Below, piece after piece: positions 6,702 through 14,767 of a DNA stretch of 23,347 nucleotides; within the stretch, counting starts at the first letter, position 1, and every line of letters starts with the position of its first letter. The notes under the pieces are model-generated. The model saw nothing but the letters and a program-made list of their open reading frames with translations, was not told the DNA's origin and did no database searches. This stretch comes from an uncultured Clostridia bacterium (GTDB lineage Bacteria; Bacillota; Clostridia; TANB77; CAG-508). The DNA lies in assembly GCA_934167305.1 (NCBI GenBank), contig CAKPKQ010000019.1:1-23347 (forward strand), in the 5' to 3' direction. Both the position numbers and the translations under genes were made by a program.

Positions 6702-7889
6702 ATGGCTGGGAGTATTGAAAAAAGAGGAGATAGTTACAGATTAGTCTGCGTTGTAGGATACAACTTGCAAGGAAGACCTATTAAAAAAAGCAAAACTGTT
6801 CATTGCAGTAAAAAAGAAGCTAAAATAGAACTTGCTAAATTCGTTGCAGATGTTCAAAAAGGTATGTATGTCGAAGGAAAATCTCTTAAATTTACAGATT
6901 TTGTCGAAATATGGAAAAGAGATTATGGCTCAAAAGAACTTGCACCTTCAACATATAAAAGATATCTTGGAATTTTAGAAAGTAGAATTATACCTTTTTT
7001 CGGACATTTTCGTGTTGATAAAATAAAGCCAACAGATATTATGCAATTCTATGATCTGCTAAGTAAAGATACTCAAATAGTAAGGAGAAAAGACAATAAT
7101 GGTAAAAAGACAGGAAAACCACTTTCACCAAAAACTATACTAGAACACCATAGACTTCTTCGTGCTATGTTACAAAAAGCAGTTTATTGGCAAATGATAG
7201 TATCTAATCCTGCTGAACGTGTTCAAGCACCTAAAACTAAAAAGCCTAAAAGAAAATATTATGATGATGAACAAAGCAAAGCTTTAATATCTGGCTTAAT
7301 GGAACTTACTGAAGAACAATTCAAATATAAAGTTGCAATCATCTTAACAATATTTACTGGAGTTAGACTTGGAGAGCTTATGGGACTTGAATGGGACGAT
7401 ATAAATTTTAGAGAAGGTATTGTTAGTATAAATCGTTCTAGTCAGTATTTAGCAGACAAAGGAGTATTTACAAAGACACCTAAAACAGAAAGCTCTATCA
7501 GAGACGTTGCTATACCAGATTTCGTTGTTTCTTTACTTGAAGAATATAAATACTGGTATGATGAACAAAAATATCAATATGGAGAATTGTGGGTTGATTC
7601 TAATAGGTTATTTGTTCAAGCAGATGGCAGACCTATGCATCCTTCTACTATTAGCAAATGGTTTGAAAAATTTGTAGCACAAATTGGACTACCTGTAATT
7701 AACTTTCATGGACTAAGACATACGAATGCTACTTTATTGATAGCACAAAATATCGATGTCTCAGTTGTAGCAGCAAGACTTGGACATGCACAAATTACAA
7801 CAACATTAAATTTCTATGTACATCCTATTATTTCTCATAATAAAACTGCAGGATTTGCATTAGAAAACTTGCTACTACCACAAAATTAG
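6702..7889 (+). CDS. int: Tyrosine-type site-specific integrase of the element
   Basis: The product has 395 residues from ATG 6702. An in-frame GTG at 6690 overlaps the AAAGGAGG ribosome binding site and is rejected. Domains in order are: an arm-type DNA-binding region (SIEKRGDSYRLVCVVGY, residues 1-60), a SAM-like core-binding domain (TFADFVEIW-type segment to about 165), and the catalytic domain. Visible catalytic residues are R222 (TGVRLGEL), a lysine at K258 or K261 (KTPKT), H336-x-x-R339 (HGLRH), H362 (LGHAQI) and the nucleophile Y372 (TLNFYVHP), so the enzyme should be active. The layout resembles integrases of the Tn916/Tn1545 and phage type. It lies at the edge of the element, about 210 bases from tRNA-fMet, which is the expected position next to the attachment site. 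It recombines the element into and, with the excisionase, out of the chromosome. Confidence 0.93.
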   Translation: MAGSIEKRGDSYRLVCVVGYNLQGRPIKKSKTVHCSKKEAKIELAKFVADVQKGMYVEGKSLKFTDFVEIWKRDYGSKELAPSTYKRYLGILESRIIPFFGHFRVDKIKPTDIMQFYDLLSKDTQIVRRKDNNGKKTGKPLSPKTILEHHRLLRAMLQKAVYWQMIVSNPAERVQAPKTKKPKRKYYDDEQSKALISGLMELTEEQFKYKVAIILTIFTGVRLGELMGLEWDDINFREGIVSINRSSQYLADKGVFTKTPKTESSIRDVAIPDFVVSLLEEYKYWYDEQKYQYGELWVDSNRLFVQADGRPMHPSTISKWFEKFVAQIGLPVINFHGLRHTNATLLIAQNIDVSVVAARLGHAQITTTLNFYVHPIISHNKTAGFALENLLLPQN

Positions 7890-7936
7890 TTAATATCTTT
7901 TTTCACTAAAGTCATTAAACTTTTCACGATAAAAAA

Positions 7937-7984
7937 AGTAAAAGACTACTAAATTATTTTTTAGGTTTCCCATAGTCTTTTACT
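7937..7984 (+). terminator. Hairpin downstream of the integrase, probable terminator
   Basis: AGTAAAAGACTA (7937-7948) pairs perfectly over 12 bases with TAGTCTTTTACT (7973-7984) around a 24-base loop. It is followed by GAAATTTTATT, a weak T-run, so termination may be inefficient. Confidence 0.5.
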
Positions 7985-8023
7985 GAAATTTTATTAGAAA
8001 TATCAATAAGTTGTGAGGATTTC

Positions 8024-8043
8024 TTCCCCAAAATTTCCCCAAA
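8024..8043. repeat. 11-bp tandem repeat TTCCCCAAA, candidate integrase arm-type sites
   Basis: TTCCCCAAA occurs at 8024-8032 and again at 8035-8043, 11 bases apart, between the integrase and the tRNA. G/C tracts like these stand out in this A/T-rich gap. Paired short repeats near attachment sites are often bound by the integrase N-terminal domain or the excisionase. This is suggestive only. Confidence 0.4.
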
Positions 8044-8072
8044 TGGCACTTTTTAGGGGTAAAATAAAAAAT

Positions 8073-8095
8073 AGCAAATCTCTGAAAGACTTGCT
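8073..8095 (-). terminator. Terminator of tRNA-fMet
   Basis: On the minus strand AGCAAGTCT pairs with AGATTTGCT (nine pairs, one G-U) around a five-base loop, followed by TTTTTTATTTT. It lies seven bases after the encoded CCA end. Confidence 0.75.
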
Positions 8096-8101
8096 ACGCT
8101 T

Positions 8102-8177
<76 letters not shown>

Positions 8178-8204
8178 ATGTATTTAGTTTTCTTAACCTT
8201 TATT

Positions 8205-8233
8205 AGTATACTTCTTTTTCTTAGTGTTGTCAA
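8205..8233 (-). promoter_or_regulatory. Promoter of tRNA-fMet
   Basis: On the minus strand: a perfect TTGACA (8228-8233), 17 bases, then TATACT (8205-8210), ending 28 bases before the mature tRNA 5' end. Confidence 0.85.
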
Positions 8234-8319
8234 TATATATTTAGAAAAATCCTTGATTTCACAGATTTTTTATTTAATATTAGCCATTTATTTTAATCTG
8301 CATCTATATTAATTATACC

Positions 8320-8353
8320 TAGCATGAGCTCAGCCTTTACCTTGCTCATGCTA
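8320..8353. repeat. Ten-base-pair inverted repeat downstream of the comEA-like gene
   Basis: TAGCATGAGC (8320-8329) and GCTCATGCTA (8344-8353) form a perfect stem around a 14-base loop, 11 bases beyond the stop of the comEA-like gene. Neither strand has a T-run after it, so termination would be unusual. It may instead protect the mRNA 3' end. Confidence 0.5.
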
Positions 8354-8363
8354 TAATTCTATG

Positions 8364-9014
8364 CTATTTTACCATTATATATTCCTTTATATTTTCAAAT
8401 TTTGCTTCTCCTATTCCTTTTACTTCTTGTAATTCATCTATTGATGTGAATTTTCCATTTTGCTCTCTGTATTCTATTATCTTTTTTGCTATTGATGGGC
8501 CTATTCCTGGCAATTCTTCAAAGTCTTCTTGCTTTGCTTCATTTATATTCACTTTTTGCTTTTTACCTCCTTCTACTTTATCTTTTATAATCACATTATT
8601 TCCACTTTCTGCAGTTATATACGCCTTTTCTTCGTTTGCTTCTCTTTCTTTTTTGTTTGGTATATATATTTTTTGTCCGTCTGATAGTACAAATGCCAAA
8701 TTTACTTGGTCCAAGTCCGCTTCTTCTGTTACCCCTCCTGCTTGCTCTATTGCATCTGCAATTCTTGATTCTTCAGGCAGTTCTATTATTCCAGCATTTT
8801 TTACTTCTCCTGTAATATGTACCATTATTGTGTTTCCTCTTTTCTTATCTGGTTCCGTGTTTGCATAAAAATCATTGAAATCATATTCTTCTTCCGCCTT
8901 ATTTGCCATATATATGTATACCCCCACTCCTATTATTATTAATGCCCCAACTATCCCTATAGCTAATTTTTGTTTAAAACTTAATTCCATATTTTTATCT
9001 CGCACATCAAACAT
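8364..9014 (-). CDS. comEA: ComEA-like membrane-anchored DNA-binding protein (SLBB + helix-hairpin-helix)
   Basis: The 216-residue protein has one N-terminal membrane helix (LAIGIVGALIIIGVGVYIYMA, about residues 17-37). An SLBB domain follows (IMVHITGEVKNAGIIELPEESRIADAIEQAGGVTEEADLDQVNLAFVLSDGQKIYIPN, about 63-120). It ends in paired helix-hairpin-helix motifs (VNINEAKQEDFEELPGIGPSIAKKIIEYREQNGKFTSIDELQEVKGIGEAKFENIKEYI, about 154-213). This is the standard ComEA plan: the outer-face domain binds incoming double-stranded DNA and passes it to the ComEC channel during transformation. The start is set by AGGAG seven bases before ATG 9014. It stands alone here, divergent from the carboxypeptidase gene, with no comEC or comEB nearby. 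Function in this organism is therefore inferred from the family. Confidence 0.9.
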   Translation of the reverse strand: MFDVRDKNMELSFKQKLAIGIVGALIIIGVGVYIYMANKAEEEYDFNDFYANTEPDKKRGNTIMVHITGEVKNAGIIELPEESRIADAIEQAGGVTEEADLDQVNLAFVLSDGQKIYIPNKKEREANEEKAYITAESGNNVIIKDKVEGGKKQKVNINEAKQEDFEELPGIGPSIAKKIIEYREQNGKFTSIDELQEVKGIGEAKFENIKEYIMVK

Positions 9015-9055
9015 GTACGAACTCCTTTCTTTTTAGCATTATCCTTCCAAAAAAC

Positions 9056-9084
9056 TTGAAATTTTGGCAATTTTAATATATATT
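9056..9084 (+). promoter_or_regulatory. Putative promoter of the D,D-carboxypeptidase gene
   Basis: TTGAAA (9056-9061), 17 bases, TATATT (9079-9084), about 43 bases before the ATG. It matches the consensus only moderately. Confidence 0.45.
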
Positions 9085-9126
9085 TATATTTGTAACTTAA
9101 TATAATAAACTTATAGGAGAAATTTC

Positions 9127-10434
9127 ATGAAGAAACTTAAAATAATATTTTTTATTTTTATATTTTTAATGCAATTTATCATATTTTTATCTCCTTCTTA
9201 TGCTGATAGTGATAATTTAAAAACATACTGTCCTTCATGTATTTTGATTGAAGCTAATACTGGAAAAGTCTTGTATGAGAAAAATGCCAATGATGTAAGG
9301 TTTCCTGCAAGTACCACTAAAGTTATGACTGCTATTTTGACTGTTGAAAACTGCAATCTTGATGATGTCGCAACAGTTAGTCACAATGCTGTTTATTCTA
9401 TTCCTTATGATTACACGCATGCTAGTTTAAAAGAAGGTGAAGAACTTACAATTGAGCAACTTTTGTATGCTCTAATGATTCCTTCTGCAAATGATGCAGC
9501 AATAGTTTTAGCAGAGCATATTTCTGGTAGTGTTGAGGAATTTTCTAAATTGATGAATAAAAGAGCTGAAGAGCTTGGTTGTAAAAATACTCATTTTGTT
9601 AATCCAAATGGTATTCATAGTAAAGACCATACCTCTACTGCCTATGATTTAGCTTTAATGGGAAAATTTGCTATGCAAAATAGCATTATAAGAAAAATTG
9701 TTTCAACTAAACAATTCACATTACCTGCAACAAATAAATATAGTAAAGCTGACAGAACTTTTAATAATTCAAATGATTTATTAAGTACATATAGCAGATA
9801 TTATTATGAAGGAACTACTGGTGTTAAAACTGGTTATACTGGTGAAGCAGGAAATTGCATTATTGCAAGTGCTAAGAAAAATGATTTTGAAGTTATTTTG
9901 GTCGTACTTGGTGGTGAGTCTACAAATACTGGTTTAAGCCAAAGATATTTAGATTGCAAAACTTTATTTGATTATGCTTTTAATAATTACTCATTAAAAA
10001 CACTAAATGAAAAAAATGCTGTTTTAAAGCAAATTACAGTTCGTGGAGCTACTCAAGAAACACAAAATTTAAATGTTCTTATAAAAGATAAAATAGAAAT
10101 TTTTGCTGAGAATAGTGCAGATTTGTCTAATTTGGAGCCTGAAATTACTTTGAATGAAAATTTAATGGCACCAATTTCTGCTAATAGCGCAATTGGTAAA
10201 ATAACTTATAATTATGATGGTCAAACATACTCATCTGATTTAATTGCAGAAACTCAAGTATTATCATCTGATTTTCTGCCACTTTTATTTAGAATTTTAT
10301 TAATTTTCTTAGTTTTATACTTATTATTTTTACTTTTGAAAAAGCCACAAAACACAAACAAAAAGAGTAAAAAAACTTATAAGAGAAAATCTAAAGGCGG
10401 AAATTTTAAATTTACACAATTTAGTAATTATTAA
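9127..10434 (+). CDS. dacF: Serine-type D-alanyl-D-alanine carboxypeptidase (DacF/PBP5 family)
   Basis: The 435-residue protein has a signal peptide ending near residue 26 (SPSYADS). The penicillin-binding transpeptidase-like domain carries all three active-site motifs: S62-T-T-K65, S120-A-N122 and K234-T-G236. A C-terminal beta domain (about 295-375) is followed by a membrane anchor (FLPLLFRILLIFLVLYLLFLLL, about 380-405) and a basic cytoplasmic tail. Most PBP5-type proteins end in an amphipathic anchor helix, so a full transmembrane helix plus Lys-rich tail is a variation seen in clostridial members. The enzyme trims the terminal D-Ala from peptidoglycan pentapeptides outside the cell and so sets cross-linking. 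AGGAG lies seven bases before the ATG. The gene is monocistronic, bounded by its own promoter and a shared terminator with the convergent LCP gene. Confidence 0.92.
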   Translation: MKKLKIIFFIFIFLMQFIIFLSPSYADSDNLKTYCPSCILIEANTGKVLYEKNANDVRFPASTTKVMTAILTVENCNLDDVATVSHNAVYSIPYDYTHASLKEGEELTIEQLLYALMIPSANDAAIVLAEHISGSVEEFSKLMNKRAEELGCKNTHFVNPNGIHSKDHTSTAYDLALMGKFAMQNSIIRKIVSTKQFTLPATNKYSKADRTFNNSNDLLSTYSRYYYEGTTGVKTGYTGEAGNCIIASAKKNDFEVILVVLGGESTNTGLSQRYLDCKTLFDYAFNNYSLKTLNEKNAVLKQITVRGATQETQNLNVLIKDKIEIFAENSADLSNLEPEITLNENLMAPISANSAIGKITYNYDGQTYSSDLIAETQVLSSDFLPLLFRILLIFLVLYLLFLLLKKPQNTNKKSKKTYKRKSKGGNFKFTQFSNY

Positions 10435-10438
10435 ACAT

Positions 10439-10471
10439 AAAAGGACACTAATTTAATTAGTGCCCCTTTTT
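10439..10471. terminator. Bidirectional terminator between dacF and the LCP gene
   Basis: The core stem is CACTAAT (10446-10452) with ATTAGTG (10456-10462), extended past a mismatch by GG/CC. It is flanked by A-rich sequence on the left and TTTTT on the right, so it can serve both convergent genes. Confidence 0.8.
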
Positions 10472-10472
10472 C

Positions 10473-11744
10473 TTATTCATCTCTACCTAAAATAATTGTA
10501 ACATCTACATCTGTTTCTTCTGCAGATGAACTTTTTTGTGTTTGTACCAATAGCTTTAATTCTTCTATTACTGCGTTTTCAACATTTCCTCTTTTTATTA
10601 CTATACTATTGTCAATATTTGAAGTTTCTGAACTTTGTACATTAGTGTAACCTGCTTTTTTAAGTCTATTTTCTATTCTTTCTAATCTAACACTGTTTCC
10701 GCTTCCATTTAAAACTTCAATTTTGATTTCTGTTTTATCAATTCCAGTTGTATCAACACTACTTGTATCTATTTCTTCATCTTGAAGTTCTGGATTTAAA
10801 AATAGCTCATCAATTATCTTTGCAGTCTTTTTCTCATCTGCTGCATAAATCCAAACTCCATTTGTCAATTCAGATGCACCTGGTAATTGTTCTGTTCTTA
10901 AGTTTTCAATGTTAAACTCAACTATATAAGGAATATAATCTTTAACAACATTGAAATCTATATTTGTTTCAACATATTTTTGTGCTATATCAATAAATTC
11001 ATTTATTTTTAAAATATTTTCAACTTTTAAAGTTTGTTTTGCAAGTGCTTTTAAAAAGTTTCTTTGTGTTTTCATTCTTCCATAATCTTCAATTCCATAT
11101 TCATATGGATATGTTGAACCATCATTATTATGTCTAAATCTAACAACTTGCTCTGCCTTATCACCGTCTAGTTTTTGAACCCCAGCTTTTAAGTTGATAT
11201 GTAAATTTTGTCTGCTTGAATCATACTTCATGTCAATTGGTACATCAAATGTTACACCACCTATTGCATCAACTAATGCTTTAAAAGCTTGAGTATCAAC
11301 TTTTAAATAATACTTAATATCTAGCCCTGTCAACTCATTTACCTCTTTTAATGAATTTTGAGCTCCAGTTTGATATACCGCATTTATTTTATCCCAGCCA
11401 GTTGCTTGACTTTTATCATACCCAATAAATGTATCTCTAGGTATTGAGAGCATAGAAGCCTGTTGTTTTTGAGGATCATACTCTGCAATCATAATTGTAT
11501 CTGTTAAGTTTTCACTTTGACCTAATAATAAACAGTAAATTTTAGGCAAAGTTTTTACAGTTTCTTGGTCATGACCAATTGCAGTAGCCAAAATTCCCTT
11601 TAATCCTCCACCATTTTTATGTACTTTATATGCAAATACTCCACCTACTGTTAATAAAAGTAGCAAAAGTATTAGTAATATTATTCTACCTATTCCTCTT
11701 TTTTTCTTTTTATTTGTTTGTTTTTTTTCTTTCAATTTTTTCAC
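10473..11744 (-). CDS. LytR-CpsA-Psr (LCP) family cell-wall glycopolymer ligase
   Basis: The 423-residue protein starts with a Lys-rich cytoplasmic stretch (20 of the first residues are basic or polar), then one membrane helix (IGRIILLILLLLLLTVGGVFAYKV). The LCP domain follows: LLLGQSENLTDTIMIAEYDPQKQQASMLSIPRDTFI, DKINAVY, then VVRFRHN and YGRMKTQRNFLKAL. The Arg and Asp residues in SIPRDT and RFRHN/DYGRMKTQ bind the polyprenyl-pyrophosphate donor. A C-terminal LytR_C domain (KIEVLNGSGNSVRLERIENRLKKAGYTNVQ) ends the protein. LCP enzymes transfer teichoic-acid-like or capsular polymers from the lipid carrier to peptidoglycan. The start is GTG, chosen because AAAGGAAA lies just upstream and no ATG fits better. 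It follows the cvpA terminator, so it probably has its own promoter. Confidence 0.92.
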   Translation of the reverse strand: MKKLKEKKQTNKKKKRGIGRIILLILLLLLLTVGGVFAYKVHKNGGGLKGILATAIGHDQETVKTLPKIYCLLLGQSENLTDTIMIAEYDPQKQQASMLSIPRDTFIGYDKSQATGWDKINAVYQTGAQNSLKEVNELTGLDIKYYLKVDTQAFKALVDAIGGVTFDVPIDMKYDSSRQNLHINLKAGVQKLDGDKAEQVVRFRHNNDGSTYPYEYGIEDYGRMKTQRNFLKALAKQTLKVENILKINEFIDIAQKYVETNIDFNVVKDYIPYIVEFNIENLRTEQLPGASELTNGVWIYAADEKKTAKIIDELFLNPELQDEEIDTSSVDTTGIDKTEIKIEVLNGSGNSVRLERIENRLKKAGYTNVQSSETSNIDNSIVIKRGNVENAVIEELKLLVQTQKSSSAEETDVDVTIILGRDE

Positions 11745-11779
11745 CTAATTTCCTTTTATTTGACAATTTATATAATAAC

Positions 11780-11807
11780 AAAAATCTTGCCAAAAGGCAA
11801 GATTTTT
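11780..11807 (-). terminator. Terminator after cvpA
   Basis: AAAAATCTTGCC (11780-11791) and GGCAAGATTTTT (11796-11807) are perfectly complementary over 12 bases with a four-base loop and T-runs on both strands. It lies 10 bases beyond the cvpA stop. Confidence 0.9.
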
Positions 11808-11816
11808 AATAGAAAT

Positions 11817-12476
11817 TTAAAATATGATTTTCAATAATAAATTATTATTATACATTGCACTTCCTATAAACGATTTTTGCAAAGCAATTATAAATGAAGT
11901 ACCACTAACCATTGGGCTTATAAATGAAATTATTGCTAAAGCAATGTATATAATTACTAAAGATTGTAGTAATCCATATACTATTCCGCCTAATTTATCA
12001 CATTGTTTTATAACTGGTAATTTAGTTATTAAATTTGCCAAGCCCTTGATAAATAGTAAAATAATTCTACTAACTATAAATAAACCAATTGCAACTGCTA
12101 TATTTATAATCATAATAGCAACACTTCTTGCTGTTGATTCTACTATTGCTGTTTTTGCTTCATTTCCAGCCTTTTCTACTGATTCATTTATATAATTTGT
12201 AATAACATCTGGCATATTTTCTTGTGTTTTTTCTTCTTCTGGTTTTTGTTCTTCTTGTTTCAAAAAGCTTTGCTTAATTGCTTGTTCCAAGTTTTCATCC
12301 CAATTTGTTTTATCAATTATAAAATTTGAAACAGGTTTAAACAATACAAAAGCAATTATTAATGCTAATACAAATGACACTATTTTTAAAATCGAACCTG
12401 TCAATCCTTTATGATAGCCAATTAAAATACATAATGCAATTATAGCAACTATTACTAAATCAATTATTATACTCAT
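11817..12476 (-). CDS. cvpA: CvpA family membrane protein
   Basis: The 219-residue protein begins MSIIIDLVIVAIIALCILIGYHKGLTGSILKIVSFVLALIIAFVLFKPVSNFI, the conserved CvpA start with a GYxKG turn between the first two helices. A charged loop (ENLEQAIKQSFLKQEEQKPEEEKTQENMPDVITNYINESVEKAG) leads to two further helices near residues 120-150 and 165-195, including the typical GGIVYGLLQSLVIIYI segment. CvpA proteins take part in colicin V production in enterobacteria and are linked to envelope stability. The role in Gram-positives is not settled. The loop is long and Gln/Glu-rich for this family. GGGGGAG sits five bases before the ATG. It follows a DUF5711-like gene by 11 bases and ends the operon. 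Confidence 0.85.
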   Translation of the reverse strand: MSIIIDLVIVAIIALCILIGYHKGLTGSILKIVSFVLALIIAFVLFKPVSNFIIDKTNWDENLEQAIKQSFLKQEEQKPEEEKTQENMPDVITNYINESVEKAGNEAKTAIVESTARSVAIMIINIAVAIGLFIVSRIILLFIKGLANLITKLPVIKQCDKLGGIVYGLLQSLVIIYIALAIISFISPMVSGTSFIIALQKSFIGSAMYNNNLLLKIIF

Positions 12477-12487
12477 TACAACTCCCC

Positions 12488-13669
12488 CTATAAATTAACA
12501 ATTTCAATTTTGTCTCTATAAATAATTCCAGCCACTCCATCACCTAATATAATTTTTTCAATTACTTGAGAAGATGTATACCTTTTTATAAGCCAGGCAT
12601 TTGTATCCACAAAATAAACTTCATCTCCTAAATTAATTGCTATTACATTGTTATATGAACTTACAGCCTTTGCAACCTCTTCAATTGTATATACATTTTC
12701 TTTTCCATTTGATGTATTTTGTATTTCCACAACTGTATCTGCACTAAATATTCCAGTTGATTTCTCATAAGTTCTAAATATATGTCCATCTAATTCTATA
12801 TCTGCAAATGTAATTTTAGGATTGTCTTCATTTAATTTTACAAGTTCTACATCAACCCCTGATTCGAATTTATGAATTCCATCATCATACATACAAATCA
12901 ACTGATTTTTATCTTGATATTTTATTCTTAAAATTAAGCTATCTTGTGGTGCATTATATGTATATTTTGCTTCAGTATTTTTTTCTTTTACATCTTTAAT
13001 TGATATTATTTTTATATTTGATTGTATAACTGTTCCAGAGTTATTTACTTCTGCATAGGCAAACTCTGAATTGTCTGGCGACACATATGCATCTACTGCA
13101 ATTGTATTTGATAAATAAGACTTAAACAATTCATTTCCCTTTTCATCAAATGTAATAATTACAGATTTATATGTTGTACCTGTTACTATTGCACACACAT
13201 ATCCATTTTTGTTTACAGTTACTTTATTTAAATTCCCATCTATATTTTTCTCCCAAATAACGTGATCATCTGATATTAAGTATATTTTTTGACTATTGTT
13301 TTCTGCAATTACCAAGTATTTTCCATTCACATCATATATTGGATTATTAATTTCAATTTTAACTTCTTTTTCTTTTTTCCCAGATGAGCTATATTCATTT
13401 AATGTATTTTCAGCAAGCACACAAATATATTTTCCATATGTAAAAATATTTGTATTAGAGTTATAATCTATTTCAATTATTGGCACATTTTCTTCTGTTA
13501 CATCTTTTCTAAATATATGTTTATCCATAAAATCTCTAAAATTTTTGTTAGAATTATATATTACAGCTGATGTAATTACTAATATTATTAGCACAATAAT
13601 AACAATCAATAAAGCCAACTTTTTTTTATTAAATTTACGGTCTTTTCTAAATTTTATTACTTTGTCCAT
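12488..13669 (-). CDS. Single-pass membrane protein with an extracellular beta-propeller-like domain (DUF5711-like)
   Basis: The 393-residue protein has a basic N-terminus (FRKDRKFNKKK), one membrane helix (LALLIVIIVLIILVITSAVIY, about residues 18-38) and a large outer domain. That domain shows irregular repeats of short strands such as FTYGKYICVLAENTLNEYSSSG, DVNGKYLVIAENNSQKIYLIS, VNKNGYVCAIVTG and VSPDNSEFAYAEV. The repeats look like blades of a quinoprotein or WD-type propeller. From memory this matches proteins labelled DUF5711 in clostridia; no function is known. There are no catalytic motifs. AAAGGA lies nine bases before the ATG. The gene is the middle of a three-gene leftward run (YkvI-like, this, CvpA), with 53- and 11-base gaps, suggesting a shared envelope role. 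Confidence 0.65.
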   Translation of the reverse strand: MDKVIKFRKDRKFNKKKLALLIVIIVLIILVITSAVIYNSNKNFRDFMDKHIFRKDVTEENVPIIEIDYNSNTNIFTYGKYICVLAENTLNEYSSSGKKEKEVKIEINNPIYDVNGKYLVIAENNSQKIYLISDDHVIWEKNIDGNLNKVTVNKNGYVCAIVTGTTYKSVIITFDEKGNELFKSYLSNTIAVDAYVSPDNSEFAYAEVNNSGTVIQSNIKIISIKDVKEKNTEAKYTYNAPQDSLILRIKYQDKNQLICMYDDGIHKFESGVDVELVKLNEDNPKITFADIELDGHIFRTYEKSTGIFSADTVVEIQNTSNGKENVYTIEEVAKAVSSYNNVIAINLGDEVYFVDTNAWLIKRYTSSQVIEKIILGDGVAGIIYRDKIEIVNL

Positions 13670-13722
13670 TATTTTATTCCTTTATATTTTTATACAATAA
13701 CTATATACTACATTTAGTTAAA

Positions 13723-14724
13723 TTACAAGTATTTTACTTTCAAAATGGCCCAAATTTGTATTAATCCTAACACGCCAAATATCGGGTACAATAAACCTAC
13801 TAAATTTGAAAAGCCAACTGGTACAACCAATACCGATATTATACAAATTACAATAGTCCATAATTTATCGTTTTTATTAATGTTTTTTATAAATCCATAA
13901 CCCGAAGCTATTGCAGTTGTAAATATTGCAATTAATATAACTACCCCATAAATCACAGAATATATATTTCCAAATTCTTTTGTTATTTGTATAAGTGGTA
14001 ATTCCAAATTTTGTACATAGTTACTTCCTCTTAATAATAAAAAGTACAAAATCAATCCAAGAATACATAAAATTGCACTACACAATATACTGCATATTTT
14101 TGCTTGACTTCGTCTTTTTATATATGTATTTAACTCAATCAAAATTGGAATTAACAAAATACTGTTATAACTTGCATACAATATGCTACTAAATAACCAA
14201 CCTGTGCAATAATTTATTGGACTATTATTTCCAATAATAAAATCAATATTTTTAATTTCAAGGTAACATATAAAAACACATAAAAAAGGAATCAAAATAG
14301 TGTTTATATAAACAATACCTTTTGTATTATTTCTAAATGTTATATAACACAAAATGCTAATACATACTGCTGGAATGTAAATTAAAATTTGAAACTCTTG
14401 ATTAAAATATGCACTAAATCCTGCTATCATCACAAAAAAAGACATAAGCAAAAAGCATTGAATTATTATTTGCATAGTTTTATTAAGCTTTTTATTTGAA
14501 CTTAATACTGATAAAAATTCTGAATATGATTTAATTGATCTTTCCCTTATAATTTTAAATACTTTATAAACAATATATCCAGTTATTGTGCATGAAATTA
14601 CCATTCCTGCAATTCCCATTACACCATATTTATTAAAAAATAAATATATTTCTTGACCTGAAGCAAAGCCAGCTCCAATAGTTGTTCCAATTATTACAAA
14701 AATAACTTTTAAAACATTTTTCAT
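13723..14724 (-). CDS. YkvI-like multi-pass membrane transporter (APC-superfamily type)
   Basis: The 333-residue protein is almost wholly hydrophobic with about ten predicted membrane helices. It begins LKVIFVIIGTTIGAGFASGQEIYLFFNKYGVMG. The broken first helix with GTTIGAGFASGQE is the signature of the YkvI-type family, related to amino-acid/sodium symporters of the APC superfamily where such Gly-rich breaks form the substrate site. The substrate is unknown. The ATG at 14724 is preceded by AAGGAG eight bases upstream. That ribosome binding site lies within the right arm of the upstream gene's terminator hairpin (see findings). It is the first gene of the run with the DUF5711-like and CvpA genes. 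Confidence 0.75.
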   Translation of the reverse strand: MKNVLKVIFVIIGTTIGAGFASGQEIYLFFNKYGVMGIAGMVISCTITGYIVYKVFKIIRERSIKSYSEFLSVLSSNKKLNKTMQIIIQCFLLMSFFVMIAGFSAYFNQEFQILIYIPAVCISILCYITFRNNTKGIVYINTILIPFLCVFICYLEIKNIDFIIGNNSPINYCTGWLFSSILYASYNSILLIPILIELNTYIKRRSQAKICSILCSAILCILGLILYFLLLRGSNYVQNLELPLIQITKEFGNIYSVIYGVVILIAIFTTAIASGYGFIKNINKNDKLWTIVICIISVLVVPVGFSNLVGLLYPIFGVLGLIQIWAILKVKYL

Positions 14725-14726
14725 AT

Positions 14727-14763
14727 AAAAACTCCTTCATATAAAATATATGAGGGAGTTTTT
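14727..14763 (-). terminator. Terminator of the GldA-F-G-like operon, overlapping the next ribosome binding site
   Basis: AAAAACTCC (14727-14735) pairs with GGAGTTTTT (14755-14763), extended inward by TCATAT/ATATGA past a wobble. It lies five bases after the gldG-like stop. On the leftward transcript the 3' arm contains the AAGGAG used by the YkvI-like gene. Confidence 0.85.
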
Positions 14764-14767
14764 AATT

